NCBI GenBank assembly: GCA_028279375.1
Contig: JANQNW010000001.1
Coordinates: 124,001-188,000, forward strand
DNA from: Phycisphaerales bacterium
Lineage (GTDB): Bacteria > Planctomycetota > Phycisphaerae > Phycisphaerales > UBA1924
DNA length: 64,000 bases
Direction: 5' to 3'
The notes below the pieces were generated by a model. It did not search any database, was not told the DNA's origin, and was given only the letters and a program-made list of their open reading frames with translations. Both the position numbers and the translations under genes were made by a program. This document shows, piece by piece, positions 1 to 10,200 of this stretch; position 1 is the stretch's first letter; each line of letters opens with the position of its first letter.

Positions 1-1970
1 TTCTCTACTTCCTGAAGCTGCGCCGGCGCGATGTCGAGATTTCGACGACCCTGCTCTGGAAGAAGGCGATTCAGGACATGCAGGCCAACGCGCCTTTCCA
101 GAGGCTCCGGCGCAACATCCTGCTCTTCCTCCAGCTCATCGCCCTCACGCTCGGACTGCTAGCGCTCGGTCAACCGGAACTCCGTGCGCAGCAATCACCC
201 GGCGGTCGATTCGTCATCATGATCGACCGCAGCGCAAGCATGAAGACGACGGACGCCCTCGACCTCAATGATCTGCCGATCTCCCGCCTTGATCGCGCCA
301 AACTCGAAGCGTCCGCGCTCGTCGAAACCATGAGCGAACCCTCTGTCTTCGGTCGCGAGTCGAGAGACGAGGCGATGGTCATCGCGCTCGACGCCGGCGC
401 CGAGGTCGTGCAGAGCTTCACGGCTGACAAGGCGCGCCTCCTCGACGCGATCGCCGGAATCCAAGCGCGTGATGCGACAAGTGAACTCGACGAGGCAGTG
501 CGCCTCGCAGGCGCCTATGCCCAGCCCGTCCTCGAGGAAGGTCGCGGTCTCGTAGCGCAGCCGACGGCTCCGATTCACCTCTGGTCCGACGGCCGAATCG
601 CAGACGCTGCCGACGTCAGCGTCACGCCGGGAGTCGAGATCAACTACCGGCGCGTCGGCGACTCCGACACGGTCAATCTCGGCATCACCGCGTTCCGCGC
701 TGAGCGCGCCTACGACGATCCCAGACGTGTCTCCGTCTTCGTCGGTGTGCAATCGACCGCTCCGGTTGAGCGCGAGGTCGATGTCGAACTCTCCATGGGC
801 AATGTCGTCGCGGCGATCAAGACGATCCGCATTCCCGCCGCCGATGATCAGGGCGATAGCGCCACATCGCGCGCGACCAGCGGCGTCGTCTTCCGCCTCG
901 AACGCACCGAGGGCGCGCTGCTCCGCGTCGCGATCGACTCCGGGGATCAGTTGGCGGATGACGACGAAGCCTGGCTCGTGCTTCCGCCGGCGCGCCGATT
1001 CAGCGTGCTCTACGTGGCGCCGAGCCCCAGCCTTCTTCTCGATGCGCTGCAGTCCCTCGAACTCTCCAAGCTGACCACCGCGACACCCGCTCAATACGAA
1101 CGCATGATCACCGAGGGCGCCGACGGCGCATTCGATGTCATCGTCCTTGATCGATGGGCGCCCGCAGACCAACTGGCGCCGGGCTCCTACCTCATCGTCG
1201 GCGCCGCGCCGGGCAGCGCCGAATCGCTCGAAAGACCAGATGCGAACGACGACAGTGGGAGCGTCATCATCGACTGGCGGCGCGAGCATCCGGCCCTGCG
1301 CAATGTCAGCTTCGACGCCGTCTTTCTCACCGACTCCATCAAGCTTCCTGTCGAGATCGGATCACGCGTCCTTGCGCAGTCCGACAAGGGCGCTGTCATC
1401 GTCGAGCAGATCAACGACGACTCACGCGCCATGCTCGTTGGGTTCGATGTCATGAAGACGACGCTCGTCTGGGACTACAACATCATCCTCTTCCTCGCCT
1501 CCACTATGCGACACCTCGGAGGAGAATTCAGCGTCGTCGGCGCCGAACGCCTCCAGCCCGGCGGCGCGATGAGCGCAAGACTGCCTGTCGGCGCGCAAAA
1601 CGTGTCGATCAAGACACCCGATGGCGACGATTTCGCGCTTGCGCCGACGAGTGACGGACGCGTCACCTTCGGGCCGACCGAGCGCGCCGGACTCTATCTC
1701 CTCCGCTGGGTGGGCGAAGCAGGGTCGGCCGATGCGACGATCTCCGGAGATCGCCGCCAGCGCGCCATCGCGCTCAATCTCCTCGATCCATTTGAAAGTC
1801 AGGTTGGCGCCGCCGAGTCAATCGATCTGGCGTCCACCGTCGTGCAGGACGCGGCGGACACATCCGCGCGCGATATGCAGCGCCGCAAGCTCTGGCCCTG
1901 GCTGCTGCTCAGCGCGCTCGGCGTTGTCATGCTTGAGTGGTGGGTCTACAACCGCAAGGTGCAGTTCTAG
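1..1970 (+). CDS. BatA-like VWA-domain membrane protein (5' partial)
   Basis: The reading frame is open from base 3, so the true start lies before the window; the first in-frame ATG at 78 falls inside a conserved region. The residues before it (LYFLKLRRRDVEIST...) and the following hydrophobic helix (about NILLFLQLIALTLGLLAL) match the N-terminal membrane domain of aerotolerance-type BatA proteins. A von Willebrand A fold follows, with a MIDAS-like DRSAS motif near residue 75 of the visible protein. The C-terminus is a transmembrane helix (WPWLLLSALGVVMLEWW) with a short basic cytoplasmic tail. In the family such proteins accompany MoxR ATPases and DUF58 proteins, which would lie to the left of the window. 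It converges on the SpoIIE phosphatase gene, sharing the four bases CTAG that hold both stop codons. Family assignment is firm; the role is not. Confidence 0.85.
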   Translation, partial: LYFLKLRRRDVEISTTLLWKKAIQDMQANAPFQRLRRNILLFLQLIALTLGLLALGQPELRAQQSPGGRFVIMIDRSASMKTTDALDLNDLPISRLDRAKLEASALVETMSEPSVFGRESRDEAMVIALDAGAEVVQSFTADKARLLDAIAGIQARDATSELDEAVRLAGAYAQPVLEEGRGLVAQPTAPIHLWSDGRIADAADVSVTPGVEINYRRVGDSDTVNLGITAFRAERAYDDPRRVSVFVGVQSTAPVEREVDVELSMGNVVAAIKTIRIPAADDQGDSATSRATSGVVFRLERTEGALLRVAIDSGDQLADDDEAWLVLPPARRFSVLYVAPSPSLLLDALQSLELSKLTTATPAQYERMITEGADGAFDVIVLDRWAPADQLAPGSYLIVGAAPGSAESLERPDANDDSGSVIIDWRREHPALRNVSFDAVFLTDSIKLPVEIGSRVLAQSDKGAVIVEQINDDSRAMLVGFDVMKTTLVWDYNIILFLASTMRHLGGEFSVVGAERLQPGGAMSARLPVGAQNVSIKTPDGDDFALAPTSDGRVTFGPTERAGLYLLRWVGEAGSADATISGDRRQRAIALNLLDPFESQVGAAESIDLASTVVQDAADTSARDMQRRKLWPWLLLSALGVVMLEWWVYNRKVQF

Positions 1971-3649
1971 GAGCTGTCAGCCTTCTTCGGCGCCGGGGTC
2001 GGACGGGGCGTCGCGTCATCACGCACGCGCACGACCACCAGCGTCGTGTCGTCAGTCTGCTCCTTCAGACCCGCGAAGCGATGCGTGTCCCACAGGATTC
2101 GACGGCAGATCCGCTCAGCGCTCGCGTCCGGCTCCTTCGTCAGCGTGTCGATCAGCGACCTTCGAACACGCGCCGACGTGAACTTGCGCCCCTCGAAATC
2201 GAGCGTGTCCGGCAGCCCATCCGAGAATGCGATCAGCACGTCCCCCGCCTGGAGATCCACCGACCCGCGCTGGTAACGCTGCGACTCCTCAACGCCGACC
2301 ACCATGCCTCCCGCTGAGAGCTCGGACATGTTCGCCTCCGAGCGAGCGCCATCAGCGCCACGGTGCGAGATCAGCGGCAGGTCATGCCCCGCATTGCAAT
2401 ACGTCATGCGCAGCGAATACGGATCGATCACGCCATAGAACACCGTCGCGAACTCATTCAACATCGTGTCGCGACAAAGCGCCTGGTTCGTGCGCGCGAT
2501 GATCTCGTCGAGATCGTACAGATCCCGCGCATGCGCCCGCAGGCTCGCGCGCACATGCGACATCAGCAGCGCCGCGGCCACGCCTTTGCCGACGACATCT
2601 CCGACGAGGATCCCGAGGTGTCCCTCGAGATCGAAGAGATCGTAGAAGTCGCCGCCTAGCTCAAAGCAGGGCTCATAGATTGCTGCGATGTCCAGCGGCT
2701 CGACGCTCGGCACATGCTCCGGCAGCATGCGGCGCTGCACGTCGCCCGCCAGCTTCAGTTGGCGATTGACGCGACGATTCATCCGCTGCGCCTCGACAAG
2801 CTCGGCGTTCGTGATCGCCGCCGCAAGCTGCTGCGCCACCGACTGGACGAGCCCCTGCTCAGTCACTCGATAGGTCCGCTCGTCGACATGGAAGAGCGTG
2901 ATCGTGCCAATGGGTCGCCCGCGAAAGACGAGGCCGGTTCGGATCATCGAAGCCAGGCGCATCCCGGCCATCGCCTCGCGCAACGCATCGGCGCGCCCCT
3001 CGTCGCCAGCGCCAAGTGTGACCACTTCGCTGCCGAGGGCGCATTGATCAAGATCCTCATCGGTGGGCAGTGACGCCGGATCAAACCCGTCATCAAGCGT
3101 GGAGCTCGCGCTCGCCGCGACCTCAAGCTGGCCGGACTCCGGATCGATCAGTCGAATCAACCCGGCGTCGGCGCCAAGCAGCTCGACGGCCGTCGTCAGG
3201 CCATGCTCGATCATCTCCTCGACCGTTCCCACACCCACGAGCATCGAAGAGAGGCGATACAGCGCCTGCAGCTCCTCGACGCGATGACGCTGCGCAAGCT
3301 CGCGATCGCAGATCTCGCACACTGTCGCCGAGAGGCGCCGAATGAACTCCAGCGCCTGCTGATCCTCTTCCTCGGTGCGCTCCCGACCTTCAAAGGGAAG
3401 CACGAGATGCCCGATGACCACACCATCGACCTCCAGCGCCGCCGAGAGATCACGGTCCTGCACAGGCCCATCCGCATCGACGATGGGCGGTCGGACCTCC
3501 CAGCCATGCTCCCGATCGGTCACGATGGAGGCGCCGGCCGGATCGCGCAGAACGACCATTCGCCCGAGCAGGCGCTCAGCCGATTCGCAGAGGCGCGCAA
3601 GCGAGCCATCCGTCAGGAAATCCGTGATGGAGAGAGTTCGGTCCTGCAT
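1967..3649 (-). CDS. GAF-SpoIIE (PP2C-type) serine phosphatase, RsbU-like regulator
   Basis: Predicted cytoplasmic protein phosphatase of 560 residues that would dephosphorylate an anti-sigma antagonist or similar partner. The middle contains a GAF sensor domain (around EEMIEHGLTTAVELL to QQLAAAITNAEL), followed by a short linker helix and a SpoIIE catalytic domain with the metal-binding motifs GGDFYD, GDVVGKGVAAALL, CNAGHDLPL and FSDGLPD. The frame is open further upstream to a TTG at 3784, but I chose ATG 3649: a plausible promoter (3743-3772) lies between the two, and the extra 45 residues look like low-complexity noise that would overlap the next gene. No partner anti-sigma antagonist is adjacent; the ECF/anti-sigma pair at 5.7-7.1 kb is of a different class. 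The C-terminal tail is Pro/Lys-rich. Stop overlaps the convergent VWA gene. Confidence 0.88.
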   Translation of the reverse strand: MQDRTLSITDFLTDGSLARLCESAERLLGRMVVLRDPAGASIVTDREHGWEVRPPIVDADGPVQDRDLSAALEVDGVVIGHLVLPFEGRERTEEEDQQALEFIRRLSATVCEICDRELAQRHRVEELQALYRLSSMLVGVGTVEEMIEHGLTTAVELLGADAGLIRLIDPESGQLEVAASASSTLDDGFDPASLPTDEDLDQCALGSEVVTLGAGDEGRADALREAMAGMRLASMIRTGLVFRGRPIGTITLFHVDERTYRVTEQGLVQSVAQQLAAAITNAELVEAQRMNRRVNRQLKLAGDVQRRMLPEHVPSVEPLDIAAIYEPCFELGGDFYDLFDLEGHLGILVGDVVGKGVAAALLMSHVRASLRAHARDLYDLDEIIARTNQALCRDTMLNEFATVFYGVIDPYSLRMTYCNAGHDLPLISHRGADGARSEANMSELSAGGMVVGVEESQRYQRGSVDLQAGDVLIAFSDGLPDTLDFEGRKFTSARVRRSLIDTLTKEPDASAERICRRILWDTHRFAGLKEQTDDTTLVVVRVRDDATPRPTPAPKKADSS

Positions 3650-3742
3650 GTTGTGTGTCGATCGCCCCGGACGCTCTTCAGACGCATCCGATTGCGATGG
3701 CGTGGTGTGACCCTGAGAAGACGGCCCCGAAAGCCGGCCGCA

Positions 3743-3772
3743 AGCATAGGCGCCAAATCCGCGCGCAGTCAG
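3743..3772 (-). promoter_or_regulatory. Candidate sigma70-type promoter of the SpoIIE phosphatase gene
   Basis: On the minus strand CTGACT (3772-3767) and TATGCT (3748-3743) are separated by 18 bases. The predicted transcript starts downstream of the TTG at 3784, which favours the ATG at 3649 as the real start. Consensus match only. Confidence 0.35.
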
Positions 3773-5499
3773 TTCTTCATCCAAATTGCGCGCATCACAT
3801 CGTGAAGCGGGTCCGGTGGTGTTCCCGTCGCCTCATCGATGCGATCGATCGCGCGGAATGCATGCCGGATGTCCACCTCATCGCCGACCTGCCAGCCCAG
3901 ATACCCCAGCAGCATCGCCGACTTCCGCCCGAAGTCGGAGTCTCGCTTCGCAGCTTCCCGGAGGAGTTCGCGAATCGTGTCGAGACGGTCGCTCGATGGA
4001 AGCAGCGCCTTCTCGTACTTCACGCTGATCAGCTCAGGATTCACGACGAGCAGTTGCTCGAGATTCGTCGCCGCCGACTTGAAGAGCGCGGCGCCCAGCT
4101 GCGCGTGCACGCGCCCCGCCGCCGCCATCGGATCACCCGGATTCAGCCGAAGAGCCGTGCTGAACGACTCCTCCGCCGCGAACCAGGTCCCATCCGCAAG
4201 CAGCGACTGGGCCTTCTTCATCTGGCGATCGAAGAGTGTGCTCGCCCCGGCGCCGCCGCGCGAGAGCGTCGCAATTCGCGGCGTCGCCTTGCCGATCAAC
4301 TGCGTCGCGTCCTCCATCAACTGGCGACGCTCCTCTTCAGCCGGGCTGAATCGCTCGCCGTCTTCATTCTTGCCGCGACTGCGCGAAATTCGCTCACTCA
4401 GCTCTCGCAGTGTCTTCTCGTATGGCTTCTCATCCGCCTCGACGCCATCAGCGTCCTCGTCTGACGAGGCGCCGGCGCCGCCGACATCGGAGTCCTCCTC
4501 CGAAGTCTCAACAGGCTTCGCCCACTTGCTGATGAGCTCGTCCGCCTCGTTGAGCTCCGGTTGCTCATCGTCGATCGCCGGCGCGCGCTCATTCGCCTCT
4601 TCGAAGGAAGCCCGGAACTCCTCCAGCGCTCGCGTGTAATCCGGTCGGTCTGACTCCAACCGCCCGCCGATGCGATTGTCGAGCCGGTCCTCCTCAGCCG
4701 CGTTCTCAATGCGACCGGGAACGCGATCGGATGGCGCCTGCCCAGGCCGGCGCTCGAGAACCGCACTCTCATCCTCATCTGTCTCAAAGGGCGATCCGGG
4801 CCCTGTCTGCGGCGCCTCAGGAATCTCGAAGCGCGCCGCCGGATAGTCCGGTGTGAACTGCTCCGCCAGCCCGCGCAGCGGAGACGCGACCGTATACACG
4901 GGCACGCCCTGTTCGTTCTCCTTCGCCGCGAGGCGCCGTGGAGAAAGCACCGAAGCTGTATATCCCAGCGCCGTCGATCTCAATGCGCCGCGCTGCAGAC
5001 TGAAAGGGTCATACATCGAAATCGGCAGGTTCGAGGCCTGATCCGACGTGGTCTCGATTTCGCCGAAGGTCGCCGCGGCCCCCGAGCGAATCGCGATCGG
5101 AACCGGCGCGCTCGGATCGACGAAGCCGCCGATCGCGAACGTGTTCTGACGCTGCAACGCATCAAGCCCGCGCAGACCCTGCAGCGCGAATCCCGAGAAG
5201 AGTGAGTCGCGCTGGAACGCGAAGTTCTCGTTCGAACCAAGTGCGCCGCGGAAGTCCTCGGCGGCCGTGTATCCCACGGTTCCGCGAAACGACGCCCCGC
5301 CCGCCGCATTGCCCGTGACGATGGCGTTGCGGAATCGAAGCTCCGCCTGGAAATCACGCCCGGCGTCATTTCGACCGCCCGAGCCGCTCCGCAGGTTGTT
5401 GTCGAGCGCGCGACCGTCGCCAAGCGCGTTCTGAGAAAACGCCTCGCCGCACAGGGACAGCGACGCCGCCACACCGATCAGGATTGCCGTGGTTCTCAT
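3769..5499 (-). CDS. Exported TPR-like hypothetical protein
   Basis: A 576-residue protein with a clear Sec signal peptide (MRTTAILIGVAASLSLCGEAFSQ, cleavage after FSQ or nearby). The first third is rich in Asn, Gly, Arg and Phe with no recognised fold; the middle (about 230-390) is Glu/Asp/Arg-rich and probably disordered. The last 150 residues resemble tetratricopeptide helices (AEESFSTALRLNPGDP, TNLEQLLVVNPELISV), so a protein-protein interaction role outside the cytoplasm is likely. The ATG at 5499 is preceded by only a weak purine stretch. It ends 120 bases before the SpoIIE phosphatase start and could be co-transcribed, although that gene seems to have its own promoter. I do not recognise a named family. 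Confidence 0.75.
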   Translation of the reverse strand: MRTTAILIGVAASLSLCGEAFSQNALGDGRALDNNLRSGSGGRNDAGRDFQAELRFRNAIVTGNAAGGASFRGTVGYTAAEDFRGALGSNENFAFQRDSLFSGFALQGLRGLDALQRQNTFAIGGFVDPSAPVPIAIRSGAAATFGEIETTSDQASNLPISMYDPFSLQRGALRSTALGYTASVLSPRRLAAKENEQGVPVYTVASPLRGLAEQFTPDYPAARFEIPEAPQTGPGSPFETDEDESAVLERRPGQAPSDRVPGRIENAAEEDRLDNRIGGRLESDRPDYTRALEEFRASFEEANERAPAIDDEQPELNEADELISKWAKPVETSEEDSDVGGAGASSDEDADGVEADEKPYEKTLRELSERISRSRGKNEDGERFSPAEEERRQLMEDATQLIGKATPRIATLSRGGAGASTLFDRQMKKAQSLLADGTWFAAEESFSTALRLNPGDPMAAAGRVHAQLGAALFKSAATNLEQLLVVNPELISVKYEKALLPSSDRLDTIRELLREAAKRDSDFGRKSAMLLGYLGWQVGDEVDIRHAFRAIDRIDEATGTPPDPLHDVMRAIWMKN

Positions 5500-5661
5500 G
5501 ACTTCACGCCCCCGGAGCGACCCTTCGCCGCCCCATCTTCTACCGTCGGCAAAGCTTAGACGAGGCGATCAGACCGGTGAACCCCTGCGCGCAAAAACGC
5601 CCTGATGAGCCCCGCACAGCGGTCCCAGGAGGCCCCAACCGGTGCCGAAACAGGTGCAGAC

Positions 5662-6552
5662 CTAGCTGATATGGACGACGCGGCCCGGCGCCTCGAGCGC
5701 CTTGCGAACCGGCTTCGGCGCCAACTTATCCGGACTCACCACGAAGTAGACCAGATCGTCGTGCCGCCAGATGAACGAGGGATTGGCGCCACCCGACGCT
5801 TCATCGGCGCAATAGCAGTCATCCTCGCTGTAGGCGTTCGCATTCGACGCCTTCTGGATGAACACACTGATCATCTGATCAGGATTCTCGTCAGCCCGAT
5901 AGAGCAGATGCACAGACGCGCCATCGCCCGGCACGGCGCAGGGACCGAGCCCCACGAACTCATAACCCATCTGGGAGATATCCAGTGACGCCGGGAGTGA
6001 TCCAAGATGATTCGCAGCCCAATTCGAGGCCTCGGCGATCTCCGTGTGCGTCAGCTTGCGCTGCAGATACTCCGGACGTTTCGCGCACTTGTCATGCTCG
6101 CCCTCAATGAAGGACACGGTCTGCACGCCGTACGCGTTCCAGCCCTCCGGCGCCGCATGAGGCCGCAGCGTCGAGCGCATCACGATCGACAGCGTCATGC
6201 CGATCACGACGATCGCCGCCATGGCCATCAGCCCGCGGCCACCCGACCAGAAGGAGCGGGACTTCGTCACGTCGCCGCCGATCGTCGAGGGAGCATCGCC
6301 CTCGCCACGAAGCGCCTTCTCGACACTCACCCGAAGCGACGCCGGCGCAACGTCTCCAGCCATCACGCCGGAAACGCGCTCGCGCATCAAACGCTCGAAG
6401 TCGATCCGCTGGCGATCTTCAGGATGCGCCGCAAGATGCGCCTCAAGACGCTCGTGCTGCTCCGGCGTGAGTTCGTCATCAGCCGCACAGCGCAGAAGCT
6501 GAGCGATCGACAGGTCGCCCTGGTTCTGATTGTCATGCTCGTGGCTGCTCAT
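5662..6552 (-). CDS. Membrane anti-sigma factor (partner of the ECF sigma factor)
   Basis: A 296-residue protein whose ATG overlaps the stop codon of the ECF sigma gene by four bases (ATGA), the usual arrangement for a cognate anti-sigma factor. Residues 10-60 look like the helical anti-sigma domain (LLRCAADDELTPEQHERLEA, HPEDRQ), but the zinc-binding His-x3-Cys-x2-Cys motif is absent: only one Cys is present there. One transmembrane helix follows (around LMAMAAIVVIGMTLSIVM), then an approximately 170-residue extracytoplasmic domain with several Cys residues (DKCAKR, GPCAVP, DDCYCAD) that could form disulfides and sense the envelope. Function is inferred from position and topology. Confidence 0.78.
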   Translation of the reverse strand: MSSHEHDNQNQGDLSIAQLLRCAADDELTPEQHERLEAHLAAHPEDRQRIDFERLMRERVSGVMAGDVAPASLRVSVEKALRGEGDAPSTIGGDVTKSRSFWSGGRGLMAMAAIVVIGMTLSIVMRSTLRPHAAPEGWNAYGVQTVSFIEGEHDKCAKRPEYLQRKLTHTEIAEASNWAANHLGSLPASLDISQMGYEFVGLGPCAVPGDGASVHLLYRADENPDQMISVFIQKASNANAYSEDDCYCADEASGGANPSFIWRHDDLVYFVVSPDKLAPKPVRKALEAPGRVVHIS

Positions 6553-7109
6553 GAGTCCTGCTCGCCGGCGCGAACGCCGAGTTCATCCGCTAGATCCGAC
6601 AGCGAGTCGGCGAGAATCTTCCTCGCTCGATGCAATCGGCTCATCACCGTTCCAATCGGCAGATCGAGGATGTCCGCGATCTCCCGGTACTTCAATCCCT
6701 CGACGCCCCAGAGCATCAGCACGGTTCGGAACTCCGGCTTCAACTCCTCGACGCCAGCCTTCAATCGACCGTCCACGTGATCCCAGTCAAATGACCGGAG
6801 ATCCCAGGCCGGCGGCGGCTCATCAGGACGCTCCGCGCCCTCATCCGCCTCGAAAAACTCCTCCACGGCCATCGGTCCCTTCGATTCCCTCTTCAGGTTC
6901 GTCCTGAAGATGTTGTAGAGAATCGTGAAGAGCCACGGGCGGATTCCACCACCCTTCTCCTCGTAACGCTCCGACGAGCGGAACGCACGCAGATACGTCT
7001 CCTGGACCAGATCCGCCGCATCCTGCGGCTTGCGCGTGAGTTGCATCGCCAACCGATGCAGGGAGTCCATGTGTTCTAGAGCGAGTCGTTCAAACTCGGT
7101 GCGATCCAC
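6549..7109 (-). CDS. ECF-family RNA polymerase sigma factor
   Basis: A 186-residue sigma factor with region 2 (HRLAMQLTRKPQDAADLVQE, with RPWLFTILYNIFR) and region 4 (REIADILDLPIGTVMSRLHR, a helix-turn-helix). There are no extra C-terminal domains. The start is GTG at 7109, preceded by GAGGAG five bases upstream. It is translationally coupled to the anti-sigma gene downstream. A possible self-recognised promoter (GGAATA-17-GTTACT) lies just upstream. A link to the adjacent VWA membrane proteins is possible but only by position. Confidence 0.9.
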   Translation of the reverse strand: MDRTEFERLALEHMDSLHRLAMQLTRKPQDAADLVQETYLRAFRSSERYEEKGGGIRPWLFTILYNIFRTNLKRESKGPMAVEEFFEADEGAERPDEPPPAWDLRSFDWDHVDGRLKAGVEELKPEFRTVLMLWGVEGLKYREIADILDLPIGTVMSRLHRARKILADSLSDLADELGVRAGEQDS

Positions 7110-7130
7110 GAGAGCTCCTCGCTCACCCTG

Positions 7131-7159
7131 AGTAACCAGCTTCCCGCCCGGAGTATTCC
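7131..7159 (-). promoter_or_regulatory. Possible ECF-type autoregulatory promoter
   Basis: Minus-strand GGAATA (7159-7154) and GTTACT (7136-7131) are spaced by 17 bases, 21 bases before the sigma-factor start. GGAA-type -35 boxes are typical of ECF promoters. This is a pattern match without comparative support. Confidence 0.2.
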
Positions 7160-7257
7160 GACCTCCTGACGCCCCGCGCCCATGGTAGCTGCGCAGACAG
7201 CCCAGACCCGGCGACCCCCCGAATCAAGCCCGCCATCGCCGCGACCATCTCCACGAA

Positions 7258-10200
7258 CTACGCCTGATCATCCCTTTGCTCACGCCGCTTCCGGGCTCTC
7301 CGTGCCGCCAGCAGGTCGCTCGTCGTCTCCGACGCGCCGCCCTCATCCTTGGCCTTGCCCTTATCCGGACCCTCGGCTCGAGCGCCGGATCGCTGGGCTC
7401 GCAGCGCTTCCCGGATCGCCGCCTTGCGCTGACGCTCCTGCTCCAGCTTCTGCTCCGCCGTGACCTGCGTCGCCTTCCGCTCCGCCTTCGGCGCCGGCGA
7501 TCTCTCGCGCGGGGACGTCGCTGTCGGTTCCTGCTCCGCCTCCTCATGGCGCGTCGGCAGATGCACATGCTCGCGCAAGCCAGCCACCGTCGCCGCGGCC
7601 CGCTCGCTCTGCTCGCGCAGACGCTCCGCCGCATGCTGACGGACCTCCGCCGCGATCTCACGCGTGATCAACCGGTCCCACGCCACACGACGCGTCGCCA
7701 CATCCAGAAGAAAGACACACAAACTCCACAGCACCAGCAGACGCCAGATCGGCGTCGTCGAACGCTTCGGCTCGATCCCCGCGCGATCAAAGAGTGCGCC
7801 CGGCGCCGGCGCCGCGTCATACGTGAAGACCCGCCCGCCCGTCTCATCCGCCACGCGCCGAAGCAGCGAAAGATCCGAACGCATCTGCGAGTGCTCCGCC
7901 CCGCGCGGACGACTCGCCCCCGCGACGACCGGCGCCAGTCGCTTCTCGCCCTGCTTCGGAAAGAGCGCAACCACGTACGCGCCGGAAGCCTCCGCCTCCA
8001 CGTCCGCCTCGTACGTCCCCGGCCCCGTCTGCGAAAGACGCACCGGCGAAGGCTCGCTGGACCCCGGCGCATACAACTTCCCGTCAACCGTCAGCAGATC
8101 GACCGGACGCGCCTCCTCATCCGCCACATCAAGCCGCAATCGCATGCGCCCATCGATCACGTCGGCAGCAAGCTCATACGACGAAGTCGAAGGCGGGCGC
8201 GCAATCACGCGCGCCATCTGCGTCCACATCTGCCGATACCCCGGCCACGCCAGCCAGCTCCGCGCCCAGTCATGCGCATCAGACGTGAACGCCGCGACCT
8301 GACCAAGCCCAACCTGCCAGTGCGCAAGCAGCGGCTCGCCCTCGGGCGTCTCCGCCGCGACGATGATCTGCGGCTGATCGTCCCGGCGCTGCGTCAGCAC
8401 GATGCCCGTGAGTCCCGGCCAACTGCGACCGAGACCGGTCGTCACCGGCGAGCCCGAACTCAACACCGTGGGCTGAAAGAGACCCTCGCGAACGAATGGC
8501 TCGAATACGACGCGGATTTCCTTGATGAAGATCCGCGGCAGCACATTCGGATCAATCACACGATGGAACGTCCCCTCGCCGCGATTGGCGATCTCCCGCA
8601 GCGTGTTCACATCCGCCTGATCACCGACCGAGATCGTCGACGTCGTGATTCCCTGCGCGCGCAGTGAATCGGCGACCGCGAATCCCTGCTGCGGCGATCC
8701 CATCGACTCGCCATCAGAAAGCACGATCACGTGCTTGACATGCGCATCGACCGACGCAAGCGCGTCGCCCGCCGCCTTCATCGCCGGATACAGGTTCGTC
8801 CCGCCATCCGGCGCGATGCGGAGGATTCGCTCTCCGGACTCGATCGGATCGGCATTCTCCGCCAGCGGCACGACCGTGCGATGGAAGTTGCTGAACGCGA
8901 TCACGCCGACGAGGTCCGCGTTGTCGAGCGTCTTGATCGCCATCGCCGCGGCGCTGTTGGCGATCTCCTGCTGCGTGCGCGCACCGCCCAGCACCGTGCG
9001 ACCCATCGAGCCCGACGAATCCAGCACGATCATGATCGCCGCCTTCGGCGCCACCATGCGCTCCGGCAGCTTCAACTCCACCGGCAGAATGTCCGCGACC
9101 GAAGTGTTCTGCCACGCACCCGCGCCGAACGCGTCCGGCCCGCCGATCATGATCAACCCGCCGCCAAGCTCCGTCACGTACGTCGAGAGCAGATCCTGCG
9201 TGGCGCGATCCACCTCATCAGCGCCGACGTTCTGCAGGATGATCAGGTCGTATTCGTGCAGCGCCAGCAGATCGTTGGGCATCGCAGGCGGCGCAACCGT
9301 CTCGACCTCGATCCCCTCCTGCAGCAGCAGATTCGTCAGGGTCGCGCCGACGCCGGAAGGACTCCCGTCGCTGACGCCATCCACCATCAGCACGGAGCCC
9401 TGCCCCGGAGTGACGGTGACCGCCTCGCCCATGTTGTTCGTATCGAGCCCGTCCGCGTCCTCACCATCCGGTTCGAAGATCGCCTCGAATCGGTGGATCT
9501 TTCGCGCCGCAAGCTGAAGCTCCACCGGCTCGACGCGCCGGCCCGGCGCCAGCGTCAGACGCCTGCCCGTGCCTTCCGCGCCGCGACTGATGTCCACCGG
9601 CCGCCCGTCATAGAACACACGCAGCGTTCCCGTCGTCGGCGCCGTCGCGCGCAAGCCCACACGCACATTGATCGGCGCCTCACTCGCCGCAACCGGGGGC
9701 ACATCCACGAACTCAATCAGCGTCTCGCGCTGCACGTTGTACGCCAGAGGAAGCACGTCAACAGGAGCGCCGCCACCGCCCTCCGCCGCCATCGCCTCAC
9801 GCACCGCGATCATCGCGTCGCCCGTCGTCTCGTTTCCGTCGCTGATCAGCAGCAGACGACCCGCCGCGTCCGGCGGAAAGAGCGACAAACCGAAACGCAC
9901 GGCTTCCTCGATGTTTGTCCCCTCCACCAATCGCAGGTCAAGCGTCAGCGCATCCAGATCATCCACCGGCCCGCCGCCCGCGCGCGGCGCCGCCACGGCG
10001 ATGCTCGCGCCGTCGAAAACAACCACGCCGAAGAGATCATCGACCTCGCGCGCGCTGGCCGCCTGCGCCAGCCAGTCCTTCAGCGCTTCGGTCGCCGCGA
10101 TCGGAATGTCCGCGCCGCGCTCCTCGAGACGCACGAAGTTGCGCACCGAATCCGACACATCCACGATCGCCACGACCGCGAGCCGGTTCGTCTCGCGCAC

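Noticed and set aside
1967-1970. CTAG shared by two convergent stop codons (also at 56358-56361)
   Set aside because: Real, but easily explained by compact convergent genes; no functional signal.
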